Below the pieces are notes generated by a model. That model was not told where the DNA came from and did no database searches. It worked only from the letters and a program-made list of their open reading frames with translations. From Allorhizocola rhizosphaerae (GTDB lineage: Bacteria; Actinomycetota; Actinomycetes; Mycobacteriales; Micromonosporaceae), in NCBI RefSeq assembly GCF_003426775.1, contig NZ_QJUG01000024.1, positions 1-53,271 of the forward strand: 53,271 nucleotides of DNA, given 5' to 3'. Numbering within the stretch: the stretch's first letter is position 1; the number at the start of each line of letters is the position of its first letter. Positions 1 to 8,089 of this stretch are shown piece after piece. Made by a program: the position numbers and the translations under genes.

Positions 1-181
1 CGCTCGTGACGGACACGCCGTCTTTGAACACGACGATGTAGCTGTCGGGGATGGCGTTCGGGTTTTCGGCGCCTAGAATCTGGGCCGGTGGTGCAGCAGA
101 GGCCGGGCTGCCCATGCCCAGCAGGACGGTGGCGACCGCGGTAGCGATCACACCTAACGAACGAATAGCATTCATGCGCAT
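1..181 (-). CDS. S8 (subtilisin-like) serine protease, N-terminal part, runs off the window
   Basis: Only the first 60 residues are in the window. They show a signal peptide (a short basic start, then a hydrophobic stretch ending in SPASAAP) followed by IPDSYIVVFKDG, which is the opening strand of the inhibitor I9 propeptide found in exported actinomycete subtilisins. The propeptide normally chaperones folding and is cleaved off outside the cell. The catalytic domain would lie left of base 1. Two in-frame ATGs, at 181 and 175, are possible starts and neither has a strong Shine-Dalgarno. The family assignment rests on the I9 motif alone, so another I9-bearing protein is possible. Confidence 0.75.
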   Translation of the reverse strand, partial: MRMNAIRSLGVIATAVATVLLGMGSPASAAPPAQILGAENPNAIPDSYIVVFKDGVSVTS

Positions 182-229
182 CTATTAAAGGCATTGCATC
201 GCCACATGTCAATGTGCACACATGAAGAC

Positions 230-263
230 GGTGCGCTTCGCCGGAACACCGGCGAAGCGCACC
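230..263 (-). terminator. Perfect 15-bp hairpin, probable terminator
   Basis: GGTGCGCTTCGCCGG (230-244) and its exact reverse complement (249-263) are separated by four bases, AACA. The hairpin lies 20 bases past the stop of the leftward gene that ends at 284. There is no U-tract, which is usual for actinomycete terminators. Confidence 0.8.
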
Positions 264-283
264 ACCCCCGTGATCTCACGGTT

Positions 284-658
284 TCAGCATGAGACCGTGT
301 TCGGCGAGTACGCCGTGAGCGCGCCCGCAGTCGCCTTCGCCCGGCAGTATCCGCGCTGTTCCGGATCCAGGAAGTAGGCGGTTGCCCGCTTCCCGTCGGA
401 CGACACCGACATGTAGTCCGCCGGGTAGGTGACCGTGAACGGACCGCCCGGCGTGGCCGCCCATTCCATCTCGATGCCGTCGATGCGTTCGCTACTGCAC
501 CCGTAGAGACCCGCGGACGAGGTCTGCATGGCGATGGACATGTAGAAGTCGCTGACGGTCAGTTGGCAGGATTGGGTTTGCGAAGCGGCGGCGGGCGTGG
601 CCGTGGCGAACAGAGCACAGGCCAGGGCAGCTACCGCGAGCAGCGTACGGGCAAGCAA
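284..658 (-). CDS. Small secreted protein, unknown function
   Basis: A 124-residue protein with a clear Sec signal peptide (LLARTLLAVAALACALF, cleavage near ATPAAAS) and a mature part of about 98 residues with four cysteines, enough for two disulfides. I chose the TTG at 658 because GGAGGAAC sits just upstream; the longer reading frame would run into the promoter side of the next gene and has no Shine-Dalgarno. It is followed by a perfect hairpin terminator. Two neighbours on the same strand are also small secreted cysteine-containing proteins, but I see no sequence similarity between the three. I do not recognise a family. Confidence 0.75.
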   Translation of the reverse strand: MLARTLLAVAALACALFATATPAAASQTQSCQLTVSDFYMSIAMQTSSAGLYGCSSERIDGIEMEWAATPGGPFTVTYPADYMSVSSDGKRATAYFLDPEQRGYCRAKATAGALTAYSPNTVSC

Positions 659-755
659 AGGTTCCTCCGTGGGTCGGATGTAGAGAAGTTCCCTACAAGG
701 GTTTGATTCTGGCGGAAAGTTCCACCACGTGGAAGGGATCAGCGGTGACCGGGTC

Positions 756-1283
756 CTACGCCGGCACGCATCCCACATGCCTGTTGCATCGCTGAGTCCA
801 GCCACTGGCCACGTGCACCCACTGGGCACCGTCCCAGTAGTACACGAAGCCTGCGCCGCGGAACGTGACGCGAGAGCTTGGAGCGTAGATCAGCGGGGTC
901 ACGCACCAGGTCTGCCCGGGGAGCACGTGGCCGTTGCCGCCGGAATCATCACAGCTGAAGCGGTCGACGTAGACACCGTCGAGGTAGCGATAGAGCCACG
1001 CGTTGGCGAACTCGCCATCAGGCATCGGGCCCTGCACGGGCTTGTTTGGCTCTCCCGGGTCATACCCGTAGTTGATGTAAATCGCAAAGTAGTGGTCTCC
1101 GCTCCGGCAGAGCTGGATAGCGCCATAGCGATACCCAGTCGAGTCTCTGACGTAGTTCGCGGAAACCAGCGTGTGGCCGTTGCAGTTCGCCACCGCGGCT
1201 TCCACCGTCGCCGATGCTGGACCGGCGACCGTAACGATGCCAACCATTGCCAGCGTGCACGCCAGCAACACCATTCTCTTCAT
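756..1283 (-). CDS. Secreted cysteine-rich protein, unknown function
   Basis: 175 residues. The ATG at 1283 gives MKRMVLLACTLAMVGIV followed by a signal-peptidase site near GPASATVEA; the longer frame adds ten residues that would spoil a signal peptide. The mature protein has six cysteines (NCN, LCR, SCDD, WCV, RCN, GCVP) and many Tyr and Trp residues, a composition typical of disulfide-stabilised extracellular actinomycete proteins. Catalytic motifs are not apparent. It may share a transcript with the neighbouring small secreted gene, whose stop is 34 bases upstream. Confidence 0.75.
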   Translation of the reverse strand: MKRMVLLACTLAMVGIVTVAGPASATVEAAVANCNGHTLVSANYVRDSTGYRYGAIQLCRSGDHYFAIYINYGYDPGEPNKPVQGPMPDGEFANAWLYRYLDGVYVDRFSCDDSGGNGHVLPGQTWCVTPLIYAPSSRVTFRGAGFVYYWDGAQWVHVASGWTQRCNRHVGCVPA

Positions 1284-1317
1284 GCACCGAAGATTGGGCC
1301 ACGGCTCTAACAAGTCG

Positions 1318-1662
1318 CTAACAACGGTCCGGGTTGTGCTCGGCCGATGCGCCTTGCCCCACCATCGAAAGCAGTGCCCCCGCGTAGGGGTTTCTGAACA
1401 AGCCGCAGCCGGCGGTCTCGTTCCAGTGGAGGTTCCCGGAAACGTAGATGTAGTACGTCCCGCCGGCCTGGGCTATGTAGTCGTAATTGAGGGAGGCGCG
1501 AGCGCAGCCGTTGGCGCTCGTACGGGTCAGCGGCGCGGCCGAGGCCGGCGCCGCCGTTGCCGTGACGATCAGGGCGATCACCGCCGCCGCCAGGGCACCC
1601 GCGCGAGTGGCACGTGCGACCGCTGGAGCGCTCAGGAACAGGTTGGATCGGAAACGCCGCAT
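1318..1662 (-). CDS. Small secreted protein, unknown function
   Basis: 114 residues starting MRRFRSNLFL. The start at 1662 has an excellent Shine-Dalgarno (AGGAGGTAGGC then ATG). A basic n-region and a long hydrophobic stretch (AGALAAAVIALIVTATA) end near ASAAP, so the protein is probably exported. The mature part is about 70 residues with three cysteines and a Tyr-rich segment (LNYDYIAQAGGTYYIYVSG). It resembles the small secreted proteins that flank sporulating actinomycetes' exoenzyme genes, but I cannot name a family. Confidence 0.75.
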   Translation of the reverse strand: MRRFRSNLFLSAPAVARATRAGALAAAVIALIVTATAAPASAAPLTRTSANGCARASLNYDYIAQAGGTYYIYVSGNLHWNETAGCGLFRNPYAGALLSMVGQGASAEHNPDRC

Positions 1663-2000
1663 GCCTACCTCCTGGGGATTGGTACCGGTACCGACAAATT
1701 CCTCATGAATTAGAGCCAAGGCTCGGACAACTTCCTTATCAAGGCATCGCGATGTTCGAGTCCGTACGGAACTGTCCGGCGCCAAGGTCGCCAGTGGGGT
1801 AGACAGAGGCGGCTACCCTGCGGGGCATGCTTCTAAAAATCTTGGCAGGTTTCGGTAGGTACGGCTACCGTGGTCCAGGTTCTTGTCGAGTCAGGCCGTA
1901 ATAGCGGTAAGAACAAGACCCCAAACGCGAATGGATTCCCACCCAGATCGCGGCTTTCCCAAAACCCCCAAGCACGCGATCGATATGGGAGGAGTCCGGC
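1663..2000. other. Intergenic region between divergent genes
   Basis: 338 bases separating the leftward small secreted gene from the rightward MrcB-GH25 gene, so both promoters should lie here. A 24-codon open frame at 1827 (MLLKILAGFGRYGYRGPG...) follows a TACCCT hexamer in a leaderless-like arrangement, but I have no family support and do not call it a gene. I see nothing else. Confidence 0.4.
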
Positions 2001-3575
2001 GTGCGGCTGCGCAAGCTGATCGGCGAGATCGGTGCCAGGTATGACCGGCTGCTGCCGATGTCGAGCCCGGCACATCGTTTGCTGCGCAAGGCCGAAGGCG
2101 AGTTCGAGCAGTGGATTCCGCCTGGCCATCTGGTTGAGGGCAGCGGCGGCAACGACGCACCCGCGATCACGCCAAGGATCGCCGTCTTCCACCGGGACGA
2201 GACCACGACCATCCGGCACGGCATGTATGTCGCCTACCTGTTCGCCGCGGACAACAGCACCGTGACGCTCACCCTCAACCAGGGCATAGGCGAGATGGCC
2301 GAACATCTCGGGCGGGCCGGGGCACGACTGGTGCTCGCGCTGGAGGCCGCCACGATCCGCAAGGCGTTGCGGCCCACGGACATCGCCGATCTGGACGTCG
2401 CCTTCGACCTGCGCACCACGGAGCCGTCGTCGGTTGACTACCAGCACACCAACATCGTGTCGCGGACCTACCGCGTCGACAGCCTGCCCGGCGAGTCGGA
2501 GATGGTGGCCGACCTGCAGCGGTTCGTCCAGCTCTATGCCCTGGCGCTGCAGGCGCGCGAGGTGGCCCGCCGGCACGGTCGCCAAGAGCTGATCATCCCT
2601 GCCCGGCCCGCAGCGGTCACGATCGCTGCCGAGACAGCTCCCGAGCCGCAACCCGAGCCGCCGGCCAAGGAGGCGCAGGAGTTCGCGCCCGAGATCGGTG
2701 TGGACCGCAAACACAAGACGCTGACCGGCTCGATGACGCGTCGTGGGCTGCTGGCCGCTCTCGTGGTGGCACCGATCGCCTATGTGACACCCAGGGCAGT
2801 CGCATCACGGGATCAGGACGTGGTCACGCAGGAGTCCGTCCCGCCGCTGCCCGCGCCGGTGTTCACGATCGACGTCAGCCAGCACGACTGGAAACGGCGT
2901 GGCGGAAACCTCGACTGGGTGGGCATTCGCCAAGCCGGGATCGCCGGCATGTGCGCCCGCGCGACCTACGGCGATCCAGCCGGATACCAGTGGCCGACTC
3001 ACCATTTCGGTGACTTCGCCCGCGCGGCCAGACACGCCGGGCTCGGCATACGCGGTGGCTACCACAACCTCGTGCGCGGCGATCAGGCTTCGATCAATCG
3101 CCAGGTCGACTGGCTCCGCGCCGAACTCGACAGGCACTCCGCCAACTGGGCCATGCTCGATGTCGAACGCTACGCCGAACTGGTCAAGGCCGACATGTGG
3201 CCGCGTTGGGAGGACGTGCGCCGCTTCGACGACCGATGGGCCGAGGTCGAGACCCGGGTGCTGGTGGGATACATCCCGCCGTGGAACTGGAGCAAGTATC
3301 TCGGGCAGCCCGACCTGCGCGAGTTCCGCGGGCCGCTGATCGCGTCGAACTATCCGCTCAAGGACGCCAACGAGGATTTCAAGCGGTTGTACGAGCGGGT
3401 CGGCGGCAATGACGGGCGGGGTTGGGCGGTCTACGGCAGCCGCGTCCCCGAGGGCTGGCAGTACAGCTCGCGGGCGAAGGTGCCGGGCGCGCCCTACATC
3501 TGCGATGTCAACGCGTGGCGGATGAGCTCCGAACAGTTGAAGGCGCTCCTGCTCGGCTCACGCCACACCGGCTGA
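2001..3575 (+). CDS. MrcB-like N-terminal domain fused through a membrane segment to a GH25 muramidase domain
   Basis: 524 residues with two unrelated halves. Residues 1-190 match the MrcB/DUF3578 N-terminal fold found in front of McrB-type restriction proteins: RIAVFHRDETTT, GMYVAYLFAADNSTVTLTLN and RVDSLPGESEMVADLQRF are its usual landmarks. A Pro/Glu-rich linker (205-230) leads to TRRGLLAALVVAPIAYV (246-262), a membrane or Tat-like segment with twin Arg at 247-248. Residues 286-520 are a glycoside hydrolase 25 lysozyme domain: FTIDVSQHDW, a central GGYHNLVRGDQ and the acidic pair in MLDVERY (Asp387, Glu389). The GTG at 2001 is preceded by GGGAGGAG. The order implies a cytoplasmic sensor or nucleic-acid-binding head and an external wall-cleaving domain. 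The frame runs unbroken through both halves; the function of the fusion is inference. Confidence 0.85.
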   Translation: MRLRKLIGEIGARYDRLLPMSSPAHRLLRKAEGEFEQWIPPGHLVEGSGGNDAPAITPRIAVFHRDETTTIRHGMYVAYLFAADNSTVTLTLNQGIGEMAEHLGRAGARLVLALEAATIRKALRPTDIADLDVAFDLRTTEPSSVDYQHTNIVSRTYRVDSLPGESEMVADLQRFVQLYALALQAREVARRHGRQELIIPARPAAVTIAAETAPEPQPEPPAKEAQEFAPEIGVDRKHKTLTGSMTRRGLLAALVVAPIAYVTPRAVASRDQDVVTQESVPPLPAPVFTIDVSQHDWKRRGGNLDWVGIRQAGIAGMCARATYGDPAGYQWPTHHFGDFARAARHAGLGIRGGYHNLVRGDQASINRQVDWLRAELDRHSANWAMLDVERYAELVKADMWPRWEDVRRFDDRWAEVETRVLVGYIPPWNWSKYLGQPDLREFRGPLIASNYPLKDANEDFKRLYERVGGNDGRGWAVYGSRVPEGWQYSSRAKVPGAPYICDVNAWRMSSEQLKALLLGSRHTG

Positions 3576-3731
3576 CGAAACCACTGCTCACCGGATCTCG
3601 GCCGAGCCGATGACCAGCCGCTCGCCGACGGCCCGCTGGATGATCCCGAAGCAAAAGACCGATGGTCGCACTATCCATCGATGACGATCATGGTTAGGCT
3701 CTTTGTCGAGCACGAGTTTGGGGTTGATGCC

Positions 3732-4775
3732 GTGACCGCGCAGACGCATCGTCCTGCCCACCTGGTCGGCAGCTTTCCGGCGGCAGACGCCCGCGCCGCG
3801 ATGCGCCAGTTTCTCGACGCCGTCGGCGATCGGCTGCCGGTGCTGCCCGACGGCGAGACCGGCGAGCGCCACCACTGGATCGTGCACATCGTGGAGGGGA
3901 TGCGCCGGCATCCCGATCTCGAGGTCAAACGGGACGGTGGCTGGTCCGATTACGACGACGTGCCGGTGTTCAAGGTCCGTGGCGGGCACACGCTGACCGG
4001 TGACAGTCTGGACTTCGGGCACGTGGCCGCGTTTCAGGCGAGCTACCCGATCTATCGGGAGTTGCGCGGTGCGGCCCAGACCGGGTTCCAGGTCGGCGTG
4101 CCGGGTGACTTCGACATGGCGCTGTTCGTGCTCGGCCCGGTCGGCGCGCTGCGCAACCGCCGGCCGTTCACCGACGCCACGATCGCCGAGGTCCTCGCGA
4201 TCCACGCCGAGGCCGGCAGTGATGTGCTGTTCCAGATCGAGATTCCGGCCGAGCTGGTCATGGTGGCCCGGATGCCGCCGCCGCTGCGGCCGTTGGTGGC
4301 GCGCAGGCTGGGCCGCGTGGTGGCAAACCTGGCGCAGCAGGCTCCCGAGGGCGCCCGGTTCGGCGTGCACCTGTGCCTCGGCGACATGAACCACCGCGCG
4401 CTCGGGCGGATGTCCGACACCGCGCCGTTGGTGGCGTTGACCAACGCGATCGTCAAGGCGTGGCCGGCCGGGCGCCCGCTGGAATATGTGCATGCGCCGT
4501 TCGCGGCCGCCGAGAAGCCGCCGCCGACCGACCCGGGTTGGTATGAGCCACTGCGCCAAATGCGTCTGCCGGACGGCACCCGGTTCGTCGCCGGCATGGC
4601 CCACGAAGACCAGGAATTGGCCGTGCAGCAGCGGATCGTCCAAATGATCGACGAGCTGACGGGCCGCCGCGTCGGTGTGTCGACCAGTTGCGGGCTGGGC
4701 CGGCGCACCCCCGAGGCGGCCGCCCGTGCCTTGGAGCGCATCAGCGAGTTGACGGGTCAGAAAAGCGTCAGCTGA
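3732..4775 (+). CDS. MetE/UROD-like TIM-barrel protein
   Basis: About 347 residues. The overall pattern (HLVGSFP at the start, a central EIPAELVMV strand, VHLCLGDMNHR and a C-terminal GVSTSCGLGRRTPEAA) resembles the catalytic barrel of cobalamin-independent methionine synthases, where the terminal Cys-Gly motif belongs to the zinc site. The N-terminal MetE domain is absent and the length is about half of MetE, so this is one of the short MetE-like proteins whose substrates are mostly unknown. I prefer the GTG at 3732 because homologous proteins begin close to the HLVGS motif; ATG codons at 3681 and 3690 are alternatives without a Shine-Dalgarno. Its 3' end overlaps the convergent exonuclease gene by 19 bases. 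Confidence 0.65.
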   Translation: MTAQTHRPAHLVGSFPAADARAAMRQFLDAVGDRLPVLPDGETGERHHWIVHIVEGMRRHPDLEVKRDGGWSDYDDVPVFKVRGGHTLTGDSLDFGHVAAFQASYPIYRELRGAAQTGFQVGVPGDFDMALFVLGPVGALRNRRPFTDATIAEVLAIHAEAGSDVLFQIEIPAELVMVARMPPPLRPLVARRLGRVVANLAQQAPEGARFGVHLCLGDMNHRALGRMSDTAPLVALTNAIVKAWPAGRPLEYVHAPFAAAEKPPPTDPGWYEPLRQMRLPDGTRFVAGMAHEDQELAVQQRIVQMIDELTGRRVGVSTSCGLGRRTPEAAARALERISELTGQKSVS

Positions 4776-5776
4776 CCGGGGATGCGGCTTGGCTGGCGGG
4801 CTCCCCTTCGGTACACCCAAGGCTTTATTTCAAGCGGATGCCGTACGTCGCTGTCGGGCGCGGTGAGCCCGGTGAGCGCCCACAGCGACGGGCCGAAGTT
4901 GATGCCGCGCGCCGAAAGGGCCTGGCGCATCACCCGATATTGCAGGGGCAGGCGCGCCGACGCGAGCTGCGGCATGGCCACGTCGGTGCGCATGCGCATC
5001 AGGCTGCGGTTGCGCTCCACCAACTCCCGCGTCCCAGGCTGCGCCAGCTGTTCGGCCGCGATGTCGCCGACCGCCTCGCAGACCTTGGCGAAACCACCGT
5101 TGTCGATGGCCTCCCAGGCCGCGTCGACCGACCCGAACGCGGCCAGCAGGCGGGCCGCCCGAGCCGCGCCGAACTGGCGCACCCCGCGCAGGTTGTCCGA
5201 CGGATCACCGCGCAGGGCCGCGTAGTCGCGGTATTGCCAGGGCTCCACCCCGCACACCGCGCGCAGCCCAACCGCGTCGACCATCACCGCCTCGTCGAAC
5301 CCGCCGTTGCGCACGCGCAGCACGGTGGTCGCGCCGTCGATGAGCGCGAACGCGTCCCGGTCGCTGGTCATCAGCACGCACCGCCAGCCGTGCTCACCCG
5401 CCAGCGCGGCCGAACTGGCCAGCACGTCGTCGGCCTCAAGCGCGGGCGGGACCACCGTGCAGACACCGGCCGCGCGCAGCAACTCGGGCGCACCGAGAAT
5501 CTGCTCGGCCAGGTCGGCGGGCTTTTCCGCGCGCTGCGCCTTGTAGCCCGGATAGTCGGCCTTGCGGGCCGAGTCGACCGGGCAGTCGAACCCGACCACG
5601 ATCGCGTCGGGGCGCAGGTGGGCCGCGGCCCGCGCGAGATATCCGACCAGGCCGCGCAGCGCCCACACGGGCCGTCCACTTTGGTCGACCCAGCCCTCCA
5701 CCGAGGCAGCGTGGTATGCGCGGTGGAGCAGGCTGTTGCCGTCGAGCACGAGGAGCAGCGGGCTGGGGGACGCCAC
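4757..5776 (-). CDS. 5'-3' exonuclease, FEN/PIN type
   Basis: 339 residues equivalent to the free-standing 5'-nuclease domain of DNA polymerase I. The metal-binding acidic residues are visible in LLVLDGNSLLHRAYH, VVGFDCPVD, ALEADDVLASSA and MTSDRDAFALI, and the helix-hairpin-helix DNA grip in LRGDPSDNLRGVRQFG. Such proteins remove RNA primers and flaps. The start is GTG at 5776; on the coding strand a TAGGGT hexamer lies six bases before it with no Shine-Dalgarno, which fits a leaderless transcript. The last ~40 residues (ALTGLTAPDSDVRHPLEIK...) are an extension with no recognised domain. Confidence 0.9.
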   Translation of the reverse strand: MASPSPLLLVLDGNSLLHRAYHAASVEGWVDQSGRPVWALRGLVGYLARAAAHLRPDAIVVGFDCPVDSARKADYPGYKAQRAEKPADLAEQILGAPELLRAAGVCTVVPPALEADDVLASSAALAGEHGWRCVLMTSDRDAFALIDGATTVLRVRNGGFDEAVMVDAVGLRAVCGVEPWQYRDYAALRGDPSDNLRGVRQFGAARAARLLAAFGSVDAAWEAIDNGGFAKVCEAVGDIAAEQLAQPGTRELVERNRSLMRMRTDVAMPQLASARLPLQYRVMRQALSARGINFGPSLWALTGLTAPDSDVRHPLEIKPWVYRRGARQPSRIPGQLTLF

Positions 5777-6095
5777 ACCCTTACCCTAGCCGGTGGGCGC
5801 GGGGAGTCCGATCAGGTTGTAGTCCGGAATATCGGCCTATGCCGCCCCGCGCCGGCGATCAGGCCGGCAGCGTCGGTCGCGTCCCGCCATAACCCGCGCG
5901 GCCCGAGCGGATCGCGGCCAGGTGACCATGAAGTTGCGGAAACGACACACCGTCGAACATGGACATGACTTCATGATCGACGCGGGGGAAGGGGGTTGTC
6001 TCATAGAGAGACATCATTTACTGTGCGGAAAGCGCTTCCCCCCAGTGCGCGGGCCGCCGCGCGCCCCGAACTGCCTGGTGGTCCTATGAAGATAG
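5777..6095. other. Intergenic region with no intact gene
   Basis: 319 bases between the exonuclease start and the ABC ATPase remnant. Apart from the exonuclease promoter and the LacI-type palindrome at 6027-6039 I see no coding signal; the upstream part of the ATPase gene is missing rather than merely frameshifted. Confidence 0.5.
6027..6039. promoter_or_regulatory. Possible orphan LacI-family operator
   Basis: GGAAAGCGCTTCC has the perfect core AAGCGCTT inside an imperfect dyad and looks like the GAAAGCGCTTTC-type sites bound by LacI-family sugar regulators. No sugar gene follows it; the ABC ATPase stump begins 57 bases downstream. A chance occurrence cannot be excluded. Confidence 0.3.
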
Positions 6096-6332
6096 TCGAA
6101 GATCTGGCGGGAGACCGGCACGACGATCCTGCTGGTCACCCATTCCATCGCGAAAGCCGTTTTTCTTGGGACCAGGGTGGAGGTCATGAGTCCGAGACCC
6201 GGGCGGATCCTGCGTACCCTCCCCGTCGACCTGCCGGCGGAGCGGCGCTACGCAAAGGTCATGTCCGACACCCGGTTTGATCGGCTGGCCAGCGAGGTGC
6301 GCGGGCTCCTCGGGTCCAGTGCCGCGCACTGA
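6096..6332 (+). pseudogene. C-terminal remnant of an ABC transporter ATPase (NitT/TauT/SsuB type)
   Basis: An open frame without a start encodes WRETGTTILLVTHSI, then AVFLGTRVEVMSPRPGRIL, then about 45 more residues to a TGA at 6330. This is the H-loop histidine (VTHS) and the characteristic 'MSPRPGRI' segment of nitrate/sulfonate/thiamine-precursor importer ATPases. A TAG at 6093 closes the frame and the Walker A, signature and Walker B parts are absent from the sequence to the left. About 75 of an expected ~250 residues remain. The stop overlaps the start of the following permease gene by 14 bases, so the two were probably translationally coupled in an intact operon. Confidence 0.8.
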
Positions 6333-7470
6333 GGGTCGGCATTGGACCGCCGCTGTCGGGCCGTGGCTCGGGATCGGAGCGGCGCCCGCGACGCTGACGC
6401 TGGGCGCCGCGATGGCCGAGCGCAACGACGGGGCCGTGCCGGTGCCGACGCTGGTGCTCGGTGGGCTGCTGATGGCGGCGCTGTTGTTCGGGCAGGGCAT
6501 GCTCGGGCTACGGCCACCGCACGGGACGGGCGGCACGCTGACGTCAGCGGTACCGTCCTATTTAGATCAGAAGTCTCGGGTGCTGCTGGGTGTGATGCTG
6601 GCGCTGGCGATGGTCGGCTGGAACGGGTTCAACGTCGGCCTGGGCGGGGCGTCAGTGGCGACGCTGAGCGGATTGCCCGGCCCGGCGGGTGCCGTTCTGC
6701 TCGGCGCGCTGGTGTTCGCGGCGTCGTTCGCCACGCCCAAGCTGGGCAACCGGATCGGTGTGGTGGCCACGTTGTGCGCCATCGGGTTGGTCGCGTTCTG
6801 CGTTTATCGCCTTTCGCCGGACAGCTCACCGGTTTCGGCTCGGGTTTCGGCCAACGCGTTGGACATCGCGGCGCTGGGCGGATACATCGCGGTGTTCGCG
6901 GTGCGTGCGCCCGACTTCAGCCACGGGTTGCGCCGGCGCCGAGATCTGGCGTGGTGTGTGGCCCTGCTTGTCGTGCCCGCGGTGTGCGCGACCATCGCAG
7001 GCGTGGGCATTTGGCTGCGCACCGGGCAGTCGGACGTGGTGGCGGTGCTCGCGCAGACGCAGAGCGTAGGCAACCTGTTCGTGGCGCTTGCCGTGTTCAC
7101 GCCCGCGCTGACCACGACCTACTCCGGTGCGCTGGCCCTGCGCTCGGTCTGGCCCCGCCTTTCGACGACGGCCGGCATGCTGCTGATCGCCGTGCCGGGC
7201 ACGGCTCTCGCGGCCGCCCGGTTCGACAACCACCTGCTCCCGTGGCTGGGCGTGCTCGCCGCCCTGCTGCCGCCGCTGGTCGTCCCGATGGCCACGGAGG
7301 CGTGGCGCCGCCGGCGAGGGCTCGCTGTCGCGAACATTCCACTGTGGACATGGGCGACGCCGGGCCTCATCGCCATGATTCTCGGTCAGCCGATGATTGG
7401 ATTAGGGTTGGCCGCTATCACCACGGTTTGGAGGTACCGCAGTGACATCGCCAATCGCATCCGGGCGTGA
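6319..7470 (+). CDS. Polytopic membrane transporter, purine/cytosine permease-like
   Basis: About 383 residues with ten or so hydrophobic segments spread evenly over the length. The start (GPWLGIGAAPATLTLGAAM) and the segment around GWNGFNVGLGGASVATL resemble the discontinuous first and third helices of NCS1 nucleobase permeases. The GTG at 6319 overlaps the stop of the ATPase remnant; an ATT/ATC-initiated longer form is less likely. The next gene, an APH-type kinase, overlaps its 3' end by 29 bases. In actinomycetes this ATPase-permease-kinase order is seen in pyrimidine or thiamine-precursor salvage loci, but the substrate here is inference, and with the ATPase broken the permease would have to work alone. 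Confidence 0.6.
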   Translation: MPRTEGRHWTAAVGPWLGIGAAPATLTLGAAMAERNDGAVPVPTLVLGGLLMAALLFGQGMLGLRPPHGTGGTLTSAVPSYLDQKSRVLLGVMLALAMVGWNGFNVGLGGASVATLSGLPGPAGAVLLGALVFAASFATPKLGNRIGVVATLCAIGLVAFCVYRLSPDSSPVSARVSANALDIAALGGYIAVFAVRAPDFSHGLRRRRDLAWCVALLVVPAVCATIAGVGIWLRTGQSDVVAVLAQTQSVGNLFVALAVFTPALTTTYSGALALRSVWPRLSTTAGMLLIAVPGTALAAARFDNHLLPWLGVLAALLPPLVVPMATEAWRRRRGLAVANIPLWTWATPGLIAMILGQPMIGLGLAAITTVWRYRSDIANRIRA

Positions 7471-8089
7471 CGCCGACGTCTACGCGCTCGACGACACCCG
7501 CGTGCTGCGCCGCTATCGCAAAGGCGGCGACGTCACGGGCGAGGCGGAGGTGATGTCGCACGTGGGATCGCTCGGCTATCCCGTGCCGCAGATCTATGCC
7601 GCGGGCGGCGCCGACCTGGTGATGGACCGGGTGCACGGGCCGACCATGCTCGAAGTCGTGCTGGCGCAACAACTCTCGCCGATCGAGGCCGGGGAGGCGC
7701 TCGCCGAGCTGCACAACCGCCTGCACGCCCTGCCGCCGCTACGCTCGCGCGAGCCCGGCCACACCGTGCTTCACCTGGACCTGCACCCGGCCAACGTGAT
7801 CCTCGCCGACGACGGCCCGGTCGTGATCGACTGGCGCAACAGCACCGACGGCCCGCCCGGCTTCGACTGCGCGGTGTCGGCGGTCATCATCGCGCAGGAG
7901 TCGGTCCTGTCCCCCACCGTCGCCAAGCCCGCACGGCACATGCTGCGCGCCTTCACCGCGGGCGTGCGCCATCCACTCGCCCCGCACCTGACCGAGGCGC
8001 TCGCCTATCGCGCCGCCGACCCGGCCCAGGACCCGCACGAGATCGCCGCCCTCGACCGGGCCCGCCAACTCATCAACGCCGAGCTTTGA
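7442..8089 (+). CDS. APH-family small-molecule phosphotransferase
   Basis: 215 residues, short for the family (usually 250-300). The catalytic loop HLDLHPANVIL (His-x-Asp-Leu-His-x2-Asn) and the metal-binding VIDWRNSTDGPPGFD (in place of DFG) are intact, while the N-terminal lobe is abbreviated: VLRRYRKGGDVTGEAEVM carries the ATP-binding Lys or Arg and the paired Glu. Start GTG at 7442, inside the end of the permease gene. Relatives phosphorylate aminoglycosides, choline, or thiamine-type alcohols; the neighbouring permease favours a salvage kinase over antibiotic resistance. Part of its C-terminal coding sequence is repeated 300 bases downstream. Confidence 0.75.
   Translation: MTSPIASGRDADVYALDDTRVLRRYRKGGDVTGEAEVMSHVGSLGYPVPQIYAAGGADLVMDRVHGPTMLEVVLAQQLSPIEAGEALAELHNRLHALPPLRSREPGHTVLHLDLHPANVILADDGPVVIDWRNSTDGPPGFDCAVSAVIIAQESVLSPTVAKPARHMLRAFTAGVRHPLAPHLTEALAYRAADPAQDPHEIAALDRARQLINAEL

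Noticed and set aside
3588-4820. 410-residue frame opposite the MetE-like gene
   Set aside because: Arg/His-rich shadow without motifs, ending against other genes.
4688-5968. 426-residue plus-strand frame opposite the exonuclease
   Set aside because: Shadow frame; the exonuclease on the other strand has all its metal-binding motifs.
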